Positions 7,080 to 15,356 of a stretch of DNA of 28,299 bases are shown piece after piece. The position numbers and the translations under genes were made by a program. The number at the start of each line of letters is the position of its first letter. Position 1 is the stretch's first letter. Below the pieces are notes generated by a model, which made no database searches, had not been told where the DNA came from, and saw only the letters and a list, made by a program, of their open reading frames with translations. Source of the DNA: Acidobacteriaceae bacterium (GTDB lineage: Bacteria > Acidobacteriota > Terriglobia > Terriglobales > Acidobacteriaceae); the NCBI GenBank assembly GCA_030040395.1, contig JASHTU010000143.1, positions 1 to 28,299 on the forward strand, in the 5' to 3' direction.

Positions 7080-10000
7080 GTGAACGCGAGAAAGCGCGCG
7101 GGAGCAATCGCCGGTTCGGTTTTCCGGTGGGTCTTCGCAACAACTTTCGGATGGTGGTGCGCCACGGCGGTCGTGGCGACCGGTAAGACCGTGTGGGCAG
7201 TCGAGCCCTCCACGCCGCTGGCTGACTTGAGCCGGCAGACGTGGGTCCTGGAAAACGGTCTTCCGCAGAATTCGGTCCAGGCGCTGGTGCAGACCCGGGA
7301 TGGGTTTCTCTGGCTCGGCACCGAGGCGGGGTTGGTGCGTTTTGACGGCGTCGGATTTCAGGTCTTCGATCACAACTCCAAACCGCCGCTGCCCGGTGAC
7401 GATATCCGTTGCCTGCTAGAAACCCGCGACGGGGCGCTCTGGGTCGGAACCAGCGATGGCCTGGAGCGATGGAAGAACGGAACAAGCACGACATTCTCTA
7501 CCCGCAACGGCCTGCCAGGCAACGGAATCCTGGCGTTGGCCGAGGGCGGGGATGGGTCGCTCTGGGTGCAGACGGAGCAGGGACTGGCGCGGATGAATGG
7601 AGAGCGATTTGTCGGGGCCGAGACTGGCCCGGGCCAGACTGCGATGATGGCGATGACTTGGGACGGGCAAAGCGGGTTCAGGATGGAACCTGCCTTGGCC
7701 ACGCAGGCGACTCCGGGCGATGGGACAGCCGGCGCAGACTGGAGACAAGCAGTGGCGGGGTCCGGACTGGCTCCAGATCGCATCAGCTTCCTGGCTTTGC
7801 TTCCCGGCGGGCAAACGGCGGTCGCCAGCAAGAGGGAGCTGGCCGTGGTTCGCGCCGGTGACCTGGAGGAGCGGTTCGTGGTCGGCAAGGCGATTCCCGG
7901 CAGCCGCATCCAGGCGCTGTTCGCGGATCGCGAAGGCAGCTTATGGATCGGGACGAACAGCGGATTGACCCGCCTGGTTGACGGCTGGCTGCAACACCTG
8001 CCGGTAACCGACCCGTTCGCGACGGTGTCGGTGCTCACCCTCATGGAGGACCGTGAAGGCGACCTCTGGGTGGGAACCGAAATGGACGGGTTGCACGTGC
8101 TGCGGGATCAGCGCTTTCACACTTTCGGCGAGCGGGAAGGTCTTTCTTCCGATCAAACGACGGCCGTGGTGGAGGACCGGAGCGGGACGCTTTGGGTGGG
8201 AACGCTGGACGCGGGGTTGAATGAATTGCGCGCGAAGGAAGGCACGCCGAGCGCGAGCCTGTTTCCGGCCGGCCTCGCGGTCAGGGCTTATTCCGTTAAG
8301 GATGGTTTGGCGAGCAACGTGATCCTGTCGCTGGCCGCCGCGCCCAACGGCGACTTATGGGTGGGTACGCCGGACGGGCTCAATCGGATCCGCGCGGGGG
8401 GCGTTGCTACGTTTACTTCCGCCGACGGCTTACCCGACGACTTCATCCGCTCACTGCTGGTCGACCGCGATGGGTCGCTGTGGATCGGGACCCGGCGCGG
8501 GCTAACCCACTGGAAGGAGGGAAGCGGCCAATTACTCGAGCCCAATATAGCCGCGGAGATGGAAACCTACACGCAGGCCAATGGGCTGGGCGACAACCTG
8601 GTTGGAGCCATGACGCGCGACGCGCACGGGGACCTGTGGGTGGCGACGCTGGCGGGACTGTCGCGCCTTCACGACGGTAAGATCGATAACTTCACCACGG
8701 CGAACGGGCTTTCCAGCGACGTCGTGACGGCTCTTCTGGCGCGCTCCGACGGAACCCTGCTGATTGGCACCCAGGACCATGGCTGGGACCTCTGGAACGG
8801 ACACAAGTTCCTTGCCGCTGCGCACAACGAACTGGCGCAGGTGTCTATTCACGCCATTCTCGACGATGCGCAAGGACGCCTTTGGTTTGCTACTGGCGAC
8901 GGCATCGCACGGGGCGACGCCGGCGGAATGAGCGGAGTTTCCCCGGCCGCCTTTTCCCATTGGATGGAGTTCGGGGTCGCCGACGGGCTTCGCAGCCGCG
9001 AAACGGCAACCAACAGCCACCCATCCGCGTGGCGCGCGCGCGACGGGCGTCTGTGGTTCGCCACGCCCAAGGGACTGGTGGAAGTGGATCCGGCGCACTT
9101 TCCCGTCGACAACGTTCCTCCTCCGGTGGCGCTGGAGCGGTTCGCGGTGGACGACGTCGATCAGCCGTTGCATGGAGCAGACTCTTGGTTGAGGATTGCG
9201 GCAGGGCGGGTGCATTTCGAATTCGACTACGCCGGGTTAAGCTTTATCGCGCCGCAAAAAGTGCGCTACCGCTATATGCTCGAAGGATTTGACCGCCAAT
9301 GGACCGATGCCGGCGCACGGCGAACCGCCTACTATACGAATATTCCGTCGGGGAAGTACACTTTTCGCGTACAGGCCGCGAACAACGACGGCCTATGGAA
9401 TTCGAGCGGCGCCGCCCTCAGCTTCGAATTGCAGCCGCACTTTTACGAGAGGATGTGGTTTTATGCTTTGTTGTTGGGCCTTCTGGCGGCGGCCATGGTG
9501 TGGGCTCCGCGACAACGGCTGCGCATGGCGCAGCGTGAGTTCCGCGCAGTGCTGGGGGAGCGCAGCCGCATTGCGCGCGAGATTCACGACACCCTGGCCC
9601 AGGGGTATGTGGGCATCTCGGTGCGGTTGGAGGTATTGGCCGGATTGCTGCGCGCCAATAAGCTGGAAGACGCGGCAAAACATCTGGACCAGACGAGGGC
9701 CTATGTGCGCGAAGGTCTGGCCGACGCCCGGCAATCCATCTGGGCGCTGCGCACACAGGACGCCAGCGAGGTTACACTGCCGGTGAAGATGCGAAGAATT
9801 GTGGAGGCGGCCGGGAGCGGGGCGCTCGAATCGCGGTTTAGCGTTTTCGGCGCCTATCGGCCCTTGCCGCCCGAAACCGAACGCGAGCTGCTACGCGTGG
9901 CCCAGGAGGCGGTGCAAAACGTGAACAAGCACGCCGAGGCCAAAAAGATGACCGTTCAGTTGGAATATGAGGGGGAGGCAATCGTGTTGGAAGTGCGAGA

Positions 10001-10196
10001 CGACGGCCGCGGCGGCGCCATGGATCATACACCGGAGAGCTTGCTGGGACATTTTGGCCTTACCGGCATGAGAGAGCGCGCGGAGGCCATCGGCGGAACC
10101 CTCCAGGTGAGCAGTGCGCCCGACGAAGGCACCACGGTGCGCCTGCGCGCCCCGGCTCCTCGGGAGGCGCGACAGCAGACGGGAGAGCGGCGTTGA
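7080..10196 (+). CDS. propeller-type sensor histidine kinase (Reg_prop/Y_Y_Y/HisKA_3/HATPase)
   Basis: The 1038-aa hybrid sensor has an N-terminal signal anchor (about 15-40). A periplasmic propeller follows, built from about twelve Reg_prop repeats recognisable as W-V/I-G-T-x-x-GL (WVGTSDGL, WIGTNSGL, WVGTPDGL, WIGTRRGL). Next come a Y_Y_Y domain (from about 730, with YRYMLEGFDRQW), one transmembrane helix (about 790-806) and a HisKA_3 dimerisation domain with phospho-acceptor His836 in REIHDTLAQ. The HATPase_c domain has EAVQNVNKHA, DDGRGG and GHFGLTGMRERA. Such kinases sense extracellular ligands, often polysaccharide breakdown products in Bacteroidetes; the ligand here is unknown. GTG 7080 is chosen because GGGAGGGGG lies just upstream and a signal anchor follows; an in-frame GTG at 6978 is less likely. 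Its stop overlaps the start of the response regulator gene. Confidence 0.95.
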   Translation: MNARKRAGAIAGSVFRWVFATTFGWWCATAVVATGKTVWAVEPSTPLADLSRQTWVLENGLPQNSVQALVQTRDGFLWLGTEAGLVRFDGVGFQVFDHNSKPPLPGDDIRCLLETRDGALWVGTSDGLERWKNGTSTTFSTRNGLPGNGILALAEGGDGSLWVQTEQGLARMNGERFVGAETGPGQTAMMAMTWDGQSGFRMEPALATQATPGDGTAGADWRQAVAGSGLAPDRISFLALLPGGQTAVASKRELAVVRAGDLEERFVVGKAIPGSRIQALFADREGSLWIGTNSGLTRLVDGWLQHLPVTDPFATVSVLTLMEDREGDLWVGTEMDGLHVLRDQRFHTFGEREGLSSDQTTAVVEDRSGTLWVGTLDAGLNELRAKEGTPSASLFPAGLAVRAYSVKDGLASNVILSLAAAPNGDLWVGTPDGLNRIRAGGVATFTSADGLPDDFIRSLLVDRDGSLWIGTRRGLTHWKEGSGQLLEPNIAAEMETYTQANGLGDNLVGAMTRDAHGDLWVATLAGLSRLHDGKIDNFTTANGLSSDVVTALLARSDGTLLIGTQDHGWDLWNGHKFLAAAHNELAQVSIHAILDDAQGRLWFATGDGIARGDAGGMSGVSPAAFSHWMEFGVADGLRSRETATNSHPSAWRARDGRLWFATPKGLVEVDPAHFPVDNVPPPVALERFAVDDVDQPLHGADSWLRIAAGRVHFEFDYAGLSFIAPQKVRYRYMLEGFDRQWTDAGARRTAYYTNIPSGKYTFRVQAANNDGLWNSSGAALSFELQPHFYERMWFYALLLGLLAAAMVWAPRQRLRMAQREFRAVLGERSRIAREIHDTLAQGYVGISVRLEVLAGLLRANKLEDAAKHLDQTRAYVREGLADARQSIWALRTQDASEVTLPVKMRRIVEAAGSGALESRFSVFGAYRPLPPETERELLRVAQEAVQNVNKHAEAKKMTVQLEYEGEAIVLEVRDDGRGGAMDHTPESLLGHFGLTGMRERAEAIGGTLQVSSAPDEGTTVRLRAPAPREARQQTGERR

Positions 10197-10843
10197 CCCA
10201 GGAAACGATTCGCGTCCTCGTCGTCGAAGACCACAACGTGGTGCGCCAGGGGCTGGTCGCCTTGCTGAAGGCCGTTGACGGCCTGGAGGTGGTGGGCGAA
10301 GCCGCCGACGGCGTCGAGGCCATCGCGCAATTTCGCGAGCACCAGCCGGCCATTACGCTGATCGATCTGCGCCTGCCGCGCATGGGCGGCGTGGAAGTGA
10401 TTCAACGCATCCGCGTGGAGTCGCCCCAGGCGCGCTTCATCGTTCTCACCACCTATGACGGCGATGAAGACATCTACCGGGCTCTCAAGGCCGGCGCCAA
10501 AGCCTACCTGCTTAAAGGCATGACCAGCGAAGAGTTGATCGCCACCATCCAGGCCGTCCATGCAGGCAGGTCCCGCATTCCTCCGGCCATCGCCGAGCGC
10601 CTCGCCGAGCGCATGGGCGCGGAAGACCTGACCCAGCGCGAATTCCAGGTGCTGGAACAGATTGTGTATGGTAAGAGTAACAAGGAGATCGCGGCCGAGC
10701 TGGAAGTTTCAGAAGCGACCGTGAAGACCCACATCAACAGCCTGCTGGGCAAGCTGGGCGTAAACGACCGGACCCAGGCGGCCACCACCGCGATCCGCCG
10801 CGGAATTGTTCCTCTCGAATCCCTGAGAAAGCCGAAATCATGA
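10193..10843 (+). CDS. NarL/FixJ-family response regulator
   Basis: The 216-aa DNA-binding response regulator is the evident partner of the upstream HisKA_3 kinase. The receiver domain (about 6-122) has acidic residues Glu12/Asp13, phospho-acceptor Asp58 in LIDLRLPR, Thr86/Thr87 in VLTTYDG and Lys108 in YLLKGM. A LuxR-type helix-turn-helix (about 148-210) contains LTQREFQVLEQI, KEIAAELEVSEATVKTH and LLGKLGV. The start is TTG 10193, overlapping the kinase stop (TTGA), so the two are translationally coupled. Its own stop overlaps the next start as ATGA. All key residues are present, so it should be an active transcription factor whose targets cannot be read from the window. Confidence 0.95.
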   Translation: MTQETIRVLVVEDHNVVRQGLVALLKAVDGLEVVGEAADGVEAIAQFREHQPAITLIDLRLPRMGGVEVIQRIRVESPQARFIVLTTYDGDEDIYRALKAGAKAYLLKGMTSEELIATIQAVHAGRSRIPPAIAERLAERMGAEDLTQREFQVLEQIVYGKSNKEIAAELEVSEATVKTHINSLLGKLGVNDRTQAATTAIRRGIVPLESLRKPKS

Positions 10844-11373
10844 TCCACCCATCGCGCAAGGGCGCAATCGCTTGTGGAGTCTTGCTGGCGCTGCTGCCGC
10901 TGCCAGCTTCGGCGCAAAAGGATCAGTGGCGGCAGGCCACACAAACCGAACTGGCGTCGGTGCTGCCCTCGCGGGCGCTGGTGGTCGACGAGCACATCGA
11001 GACCGAGATGCGGACCGCCTCGGGCATCGTGGATAGCCGCGGCCGTTTCATCGCCGGGGTGGTGTTGATCACCGCCGGCTATTCGGCGGATGGCAAGTAC
11101 TCGCACTACATGATGGTGCAGGCCCCCATGCGCGTGGGAGGCATCGCACTCGAGCCGGGGAATTATGTCTTCGGTTGGACGCGGGCGGGCGCGGAAGACG
11201 CCCTGAACGTGCGCTTTTACGTGGCCGCGACCGGGAATTTTTTGGGTGCGGCCACCGCGCGCTGGATTCAGGGTACAACCCGCGTGGAAAGCCTGCACAT
11301 CTGGCCGCCTACGGACAGGGCGTTGATCCAGATCGGCCGTTTCGGGGTTCCCTACCAGCTCGGCAAGCCATAA
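10840..11373 (+). CDS. secreted protein of unknown function, coupled to the two-component pair
   Basis: The 177-aa protein has a signal peptide (KGAIACGVLLALLPLPASAQ, about 7-26) and a mature beta-rich domain with YSHYMMVQAPMRVGG and EPGNYVFGWTRAG segments and no cysteines. I do not recognise the family. Its ATG overlaps the response regulator stop by four bases (ATGA), so it belongs to the kinase-regulator operon. That suggests a periplasmic accessory, such as a ligand-binding or signal-modulating partner of the propeller sensor, or an output protein; this is inference only. It converges on the TM2 gene 57 bp downstream. Confidence 0.85.
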   Translation: MIHPSRKGAIACGVLLALLPLPASAQKDQWRQATQTELASVLPSRALVVDEHIETEMRTASGIVDSRGRFIAGVVLITAGYSADGKYSHYMMVQAPMRVGGIALEPGNYVFGWTRAGAEDALNVRFYVAATGNFLGAATARWIQGTTRVESLHIWPPTDRALIQIGRFGVPYQLGKP

Positions 11374-11387
11374 TGCGCACGGCGGAT

Positions 11388-11416
11388 GGGCTTTTCGCCC
11401 TCGCAGGACGTGCGAG
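11388..11416. terminator. paired small hairpins between convergent genes
   Basis: GGGC-TTTTC-GCCC (11388-11400) and CTCGCA/TGCGAG (11400-11416) abut in the 57-bp convergent gap. Only a weak T-rich tail (CTTTGTT) follows on the plus strand, so termination activity is uncertain. Confidence 0.35.
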
Positions 11417-11430
11417 GTCGGGCGTCTTTG

Positions 11431-11853
11431 TTACAGTGCGCTTCCGCACGCGGCACAGAATCGCGCTGTGGGTGGGTTGGTGGTCTGGCAGCGCGGGCAA
11501 GCGATGAGCGCCGGGGGTTGCACGGGGAAAGGGACGTGCGCGCTAAACGGCTGGTCCCACCCCGGAACCGGGATGCCTAACGCCGCCGCGATTCCCGCGG
11601 CCTGGATGGCGTTGAACTCGCGCACTCGACCGGGCATGAAGAAGCACTCGATAAAGCCGAGAATGGCGGGTAAGCCGGTCCAAAAAAAGCAGCAGTAGAG
11701 AATGCCGAGGCCGGAGCGGCGCAGATAAAAATGATGAATGCCGAAGGTGCCCAGAAACAGCGCCAGCAAGATGCCGACAATCTCGTCACGGCGCACCGAT
11801 TCGTACTGCTGATAGAAGAGAGCCTGCGGGTTAGGATACGGGGCGCTGCTCAT
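11431..11853 (-). CDS. TM2-domain membrane protein with C-terminal zinc ribbon
   Basis: The 140-aa protein has two hydrophobic segments (about 24-43 and 48-73) separated by GIHHFYLRRSGLG. This is the TM2-domain pattern (G-x-HHFYLG-like turn between two helices). The C-terminal tail carries a CPRC...CAAC zinc ribbon, with Cys119, Cys122, Cys133 and Cys136. Such TM2 proteins are inner-membrane proteins of unknown role, and the zinc ribbon presumably faces the cytoplasm. ATG 11853 has AAGGAG 7 nt upstream. It is monocistronic as far as visible; 249 bp separate it from the divergent aldo/keto reductase gene. Confidence 0.88.
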   Translation of the reverse strand: MSSAPYPNPQALFYQQYESVRRDEIVGILLALFLGTFGIHHFYLRRSGLGILYCCFFWTGLPAILGFIECFFMPGRVREFNAIQAAGIAAALGIPVPGWDQPFSAHVPFPVQPPALIACPRCQTTNPPTARFCAACGSAL

Positions 11854-12102
11854 GGGCGTTCTCCTTGTTCGGTTGAAGTTACGCAGGCAGGCGGGGCACG
11901 GTTCCCGCCGGTACCCGGATCGGCCGCCTCTGCACGTCCAGGCGTTAGCGCTCCCTCAAAACACCGGGGTTCGATTTCCTCGCATTGTCGCATACCGGCT
12001 CGCGGAGCCACGGCATATTCAGAGGACATTTAACCATTCAGGCATGATGCAAGGCCGCCGTGCTCTGGTGTTCCCACTTCATGCTTTAGCATCGAATTGG
12101 CT

Positions 12103-13029
12103 ATGAGCGTAGAACCATCATCAACATCCACAAAGCCGGGGAGCCATGCGGCCCCGAGTGCCGCCCGCAGCGGGACATTGACTATCGGCGGCGATCTGCC
12201 CGTGCACCGGCTCGGTTACGGAACCATGCGCCTGGTGGGCGAGGGCGCCTGGGGCGAGCCCGCCGACCCCGCCGAAGCCCGCCGCGTGCTGCGCCGCGCC
12301 GTCGAACTGGGCGTCACCCTCATCGACACCGCCGACGCGTACGGCCCCGAGATTGCCGAACGGCTCATCGGCGAGGCACTCGCGCCCTACCCAGCCGGCC
12401 TCGTCATCGCCACCAAGGGCGGCATCACGCGGCAGGGTCCCGCCAAGACCGAGTTCCTGGGCCGCGCCGGCTATCTCATCCAGTGCGTGGAGATGAGCCT
12501 GCGCCGGCTTAAGCTGGAGCGCATCGACCTCTACCAGCTTCACCGCATCGACCCGCGCACGCCGCTCGAAGAGTCACTTGGCGCGCTCCGCCGCATGCAA
12601 GAGCAGGGCAAGATTCGCCATATCGGCTTGAGTGAAGTCACGACTGCGCAAATCGAGGAAGCGGAAAAGATCGTGCCGGTCGTGACTGTCCAGAATCGAT
12701 ACAGTTTGGCCGACCGGCGGCACGAACAGACGCTCGCCTACTGCGAAGGGCGCGCCATCGGTTTTTTGCCCTGGTATCCCATCGCGGCGGGCAAGCTGCT
12801 CAAGCCGGACCACCCCGCGGCGCAGATGCTCGCCCGCATCGCCGGTCTTCACCGGGCGACGATGGCGCAGCTTGCGTTGGCTTGGCTCTTGCAGCGGTCG
12901 CCGGTGATGCTGCCCATTCCGGGCACATCCAGCATCGCTCATCTCGAGGAAAACATTGCCGCAGCCGGATTGAAACTGGCCGCGAAGGAATGGGCTGAGC
13001 TGGAAACCGCCGCTGCCTCCGCCGCCTGA
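12103..13029 (+). CDS. aldo/keto reductase, PdxI/YdbC-like
   Basis: The 308-aa cytoplasmic NADPH-dependent oxidoreductase has a TIM-barrel fold and the full catalytic tetrad: Asp75 and Tyr80 in DTADAY, Lys105 in IATKGG and His147 in YQLHRID. The stretch RRLKLERIDLYQLHRID and the later GKIRHIGLSEV and VQNRYSLADR segments closely resemble E. coli YdbC (PdxI, pyridoxal reductase). Pyridoxal reduction is therefore plausible, but AKR substrates cannot be fixed from sequence. ATG 12103 is preferred; an in-frame TTG lies two codons upstream, and no clear Shine-Dalgarno precedes either. The N-terminal 25 residues are Ser/Ala-rich and atypical. It converges on the CocE-like gene with only 10 bp between stops. 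Confidence 0.92.
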   Translation: MSVEPSSTSTKPGSHAAPSAARSGTLTIGGDLPVHRLGYGTMRLVGEGAWGEPADPAEARRVLRRAVELGVTLIDTADAYGPEIAERLIGEALAPYPAGLVIATKGGITRQGPAKTEFLGRAGYLIQCVEMSLRRLKLERIDLYQLHRIDPRTPLEESLGALRRMQEQGKIRHIGLSEVTTAQIEEAEKIVPVVTVQNRYSLADRRHEQTLAYCEGRAIGFLPWYPIAAGKLLKPDHPAAQMLARIAGLHRATMAQLALAWLLQRSPVMLPIPGTSSIAHLEENIAAAGLKLAAKEWAELETAAASAA

Positions 13030-13039
13030 GCCCGCGTGC

Positions 13040-14980
13040 TCACTTTGACGGCGTCACCGGCAGGCTGATGAAGCTCGCGTCTCCCGGCGTACACCATACG
13101 CGCTGCGTCGATTTTTTATAGTCTCCCGGTTTGGCGTCGAAGATGTTCGGCACGTACGTCTGCGGATTGCGGTCATACAGTGGGAACAGGGTCGATTGCA
13201 CCTGCACCATGATCCGGTGGCCGGGCTCGAAGACGTGGTTCACCATGGGCAAGCCGTACTGGTAGAGGAGCGGCTTGTCGGGTGTGATCGGCTCCGGATG
13301 CTCAAAGCTGGTGCGATAGCGGCCGCGGAAAATGTCGAGGGCGATGGGCAATTCGTATCCGCCCATAGTCGCGTCGTAAGCGTCCGCGCCCGGAAACACA
13401 TCGATGAGCTTCACCACCCAGTCGCTATCCGTGCCACTAGTCGAGGCATAGAGGTGCACTATGGGCCGCCCGGCGAGATGCAGCGGGGCGGTCAAAGGCG
13501 CGGTTTCCCATGTCAACACGTCCGGACGACCGTCCACGAAGCGCTGATCGCGCACCAGCCACGTTCGCCAGGCGTTTTCGTCGTTGTAGTAAAACGGCCG
13601 CGCCGTAAACGGCACGGGTTTGGCCGGGTCGGAGACATATTGGTCGTAGCGCTCGCCGCCCGCCGCCGGAGCCTCGAAGGAGAGTTTCCCATCCGCTTGG
13701 AGATAAATGGGCCGCGACGCATACTGGCAGCCGCTCTCACAACTCAGCGGCCACTTGTTGAAGCGGTCCCAGTGGTTTTCGCCCGTGTTGTACACCCACA
13801 CGGGCGGCGTGTCGGCCTTGGGCGCGTCATCCTTCAAATATTGGTTGAAGAACGGCAGCAACACGTCCTCGCGGTACTGGAGCGTGGTGTCGCCTTTCCA
13901 CTGCAGGGGTCCCAGCGACCACCCTTTGCGGTTGATCTGGCTGTGGAACCACGGACCCATGACCAGGAAGTTCATATCGTTGTTTGTGTCCTTGGGCTCG
14001 ACGGCTTCATAGGAGTGGTTCCCGCCCCACATATCTTCCTGGTCCCACAAACCCTGCTCCCAAAGAATCGGCACGGTGAGCGGGACTTGGGCAATAAGTT
14101 TGTCCAGCGCCTGGTCCTGCCAGAATGTGTCGTAGGCCGGGTTGTCATGGACCTCATGCCAGAAGGGAAGCTGCTCGAGTCCGCCGTAGCGGGCAAAGTC
14201 GCCTGCGGAGCCCAACTCGAGAAAATTCGTATAGTCGTCGTAATTCTCGCGCGGAATGGCTTTGCCTTCGCCGCGCGCCGTGGTCTGCTCGGTGAAGTAG
14301 TCGAGATTGATCTGGCGAAAGGCGCCGTAGTGGAACCAGTCGTCGCCCATCCAGCCATCGATCATCGGGCTTTCCGGGGCGGCCACCTTGAGCGCCGGGT
14401 GCGGATGGAGAAGCGCCATCACCACCGTAAACCCCTCGTAGGAGGAGCCGATCATGCCCACTTTGCCATTCGACTCGGGGACATTCCTCACCAGCCAGTC
14501 GATGGTGTCCCAGGCGTCCGTGGTGTCGTTCGGTCCATTCGGATTCAGCGGGCCGGTGGGTGGCGGGGTCATCACGTAGGCGCCTTCCGAGCCGTATTTG
14601 CCGCGCACGTCCTGGTAGACACGGATGTAGCCGGCTCGCACGAAGACGTCGTCGCCCAAAGGCATGGCGTCGATTATGTGGGGCGAGTTTTCTTCGCTGG
14701 CCCGCGCCGCCGCGTTATAGGGCGTGCGCGTAAGCACAATGGGCGCGTGCGCGGCCCCCTTGGGAATCACAATGACGGTGTAGAGCTTGACGCCGTCGCG
14801 CATGGGGATCATGACCACGCGCTTGGTGTAGTTGTAATCGGTGCGCGGAGGCGTGAAGTGTTCCGGAATGTCAGGAGTCATGGGGGTGTATTTTTCCTGC
14901 GCGCCGGCCGGAGTGACGGAAATGAAAGCCAGGGGCAGGAAAGCGAGGGCGAAGGCGGCGGAGCAGCGAAAGGGGCGCAT
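13040..14980 (-). CDS. secreted CocE/NonD-family alpha/beta hydrolase (S15-type)
   Basis: The 646-aa exported hydrolase is related to cocaine esterase and X-Pro dipeptidyl-peptidases (S15/CocE-NonD). The signal peptide is MRPFRCSAAFALAFLPLAF with a PAGAQ cleavage region. The alpha/beta-hydrolase domain contains MRDGVKLYT, a YQDVRGKYGSEG oxyanion-type segment and the nucleophile Ser180 in GSSYEG. The candidate acid is in GLWDQED and the candidate His in GPWFHSQ. The C-terminal part is the jelly-roll domain of this family (PIVHLYASTSGTDSDWVVKL). It likely hydrolyses ester or amide bonds in the periplasm; the substrate is unknown. ATG 14980 (GAGGG 8 nt upstream, then a signal peptide) is better than the longer frame from 15088. 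Confidence 0.93.
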   Translation of the reverse strand: MRPFRCSAAFALAFLPLAFISVTPAGAQEKYTPMTPDIPEHFTPPRTDYNYTKRVVMIPMRDGVKLYTVIVIPKGAAHAPIVLTRTPYNAAARASEENSPHIIDAMPLGDDVFVRAGYIRVYQDVRGKYGSEGAYVMTPPPTGPLNPNGPNDTTDAWDTIDWLVRNVPESNGKVGMIGSSYEGFTVVMALLHPHPALKVAAPESPMIDGWMGDDWFHYGAFRQINLDYFTEQTTARGEGKAIPRENYDDYTNFLELGSAGDFARYGGLEQLPFWHEVHDNPAYDTFWQDQALDKLIAQVPLTVPILWEQGLWDQEDMWGGNHSYEAVEPKDTNNDMNFLVMGPWFHSQINRKGWSLGPLQWKGDTTLQYREDVLLPFFNQYLKDDAPKADTPPVWVYNTGENHWDRFNKWPLSCESGCQYASRPIYLQADGKLSFEAPAAGGERYDQYVSDPAKPVPFTARPFYYNDENAWRTWLVRDQRFVDGRPDVLTWETAPLTAPLHLAGRPIVHLYASTSGTDSDWVVKLIDVFPGADAYDATMGGYELPIALDIFRGRYRTSFEHPEPITPDKPLLYQYGLPMVNHVFEPGHRIMVQVQSTLFPLYDRNPQTYVPNIFDAKPGDYKKSTQRVWCTPGDASFISLPVTPSK

Positions 14981-15356
14981 GAGGTTGTCCCTCTGGAGTG
15001 GGCAAACGGAAGAGCGAGTTAACGAGCGCGCGTCGTCGGCAGAAGAGGCGCCAAGCGCGGCGATTGCAATCGTGGGGCAGTATATCAAAGCAGTGGAAGC
15101 GGCAGTCCGCGAACGTCGCGGGTGGGGCCGTAAAACGGGGGCGGATGCTGATGAATCGTGCGTGATTGGGAGTGGCGAGTGCGTTTAATACGCGTTTTGC
15201 CGCATTTTCAGGGAAACTGTGATCTTTCCCGCATTACACAAAGCCGCCACTCGCTTTTGGTCGCGTCGGCTCGGCTTCCCGGCTTCGGGCTACATCGTCT
15301 GTGAAAATGCTATAGCGCGCGGCGGCCTTGGGGGTTGGTTAGAGTGGACGAGCCGC
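14981..15356. other. intergenic region holding dispersed repeat copy A
   Basis: These 376 bp lie between the 5' end of the CocE-like gene and the 3' end of the next minus-strand gene. No protein is recognisable. The segment carries the 109-bp repeat at 15202-15310; the promoter of the CocE-like gene must lie here too, but no clear consensus is seen. Confidence 0.5.
15202..15310. repeat. dispersed 109-bp repeat, copy A (terminal inverted repeats)
   Basis: It begins GCATTTTCAG and ends TGAAAATGC, and aligns without gaps to 24932-25040 (87 of 109 positions identical by hand count). Similarity continues about 8 bp past the right end (CTATAGCGC against CTATGGCGC). Internal matching features are a TGTG...CACA stem, an identical CTCGGCTTCCCG block and a short CCCG-GCTT-CGGG hairpin. 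It lies 222 bp upstream of the CocE-like start codon. Confidence 0.85.

Noticed and set aside
11963..11982. GGTTCGATT, tRNA T-loop-like string
   Set aside because: The flanking bases do not form the 5-bp T stem, and no acceptor or anticodon arm can be drawn around it.
13196..15022. 608-codon open frame on the plus strand
   Set aside because: It is antisense to the well-supported CocE/NonD hydrolase. It is His/Val/Arg-rich, as expected from the complement of GC-rich codons, and has no recognisable domain.
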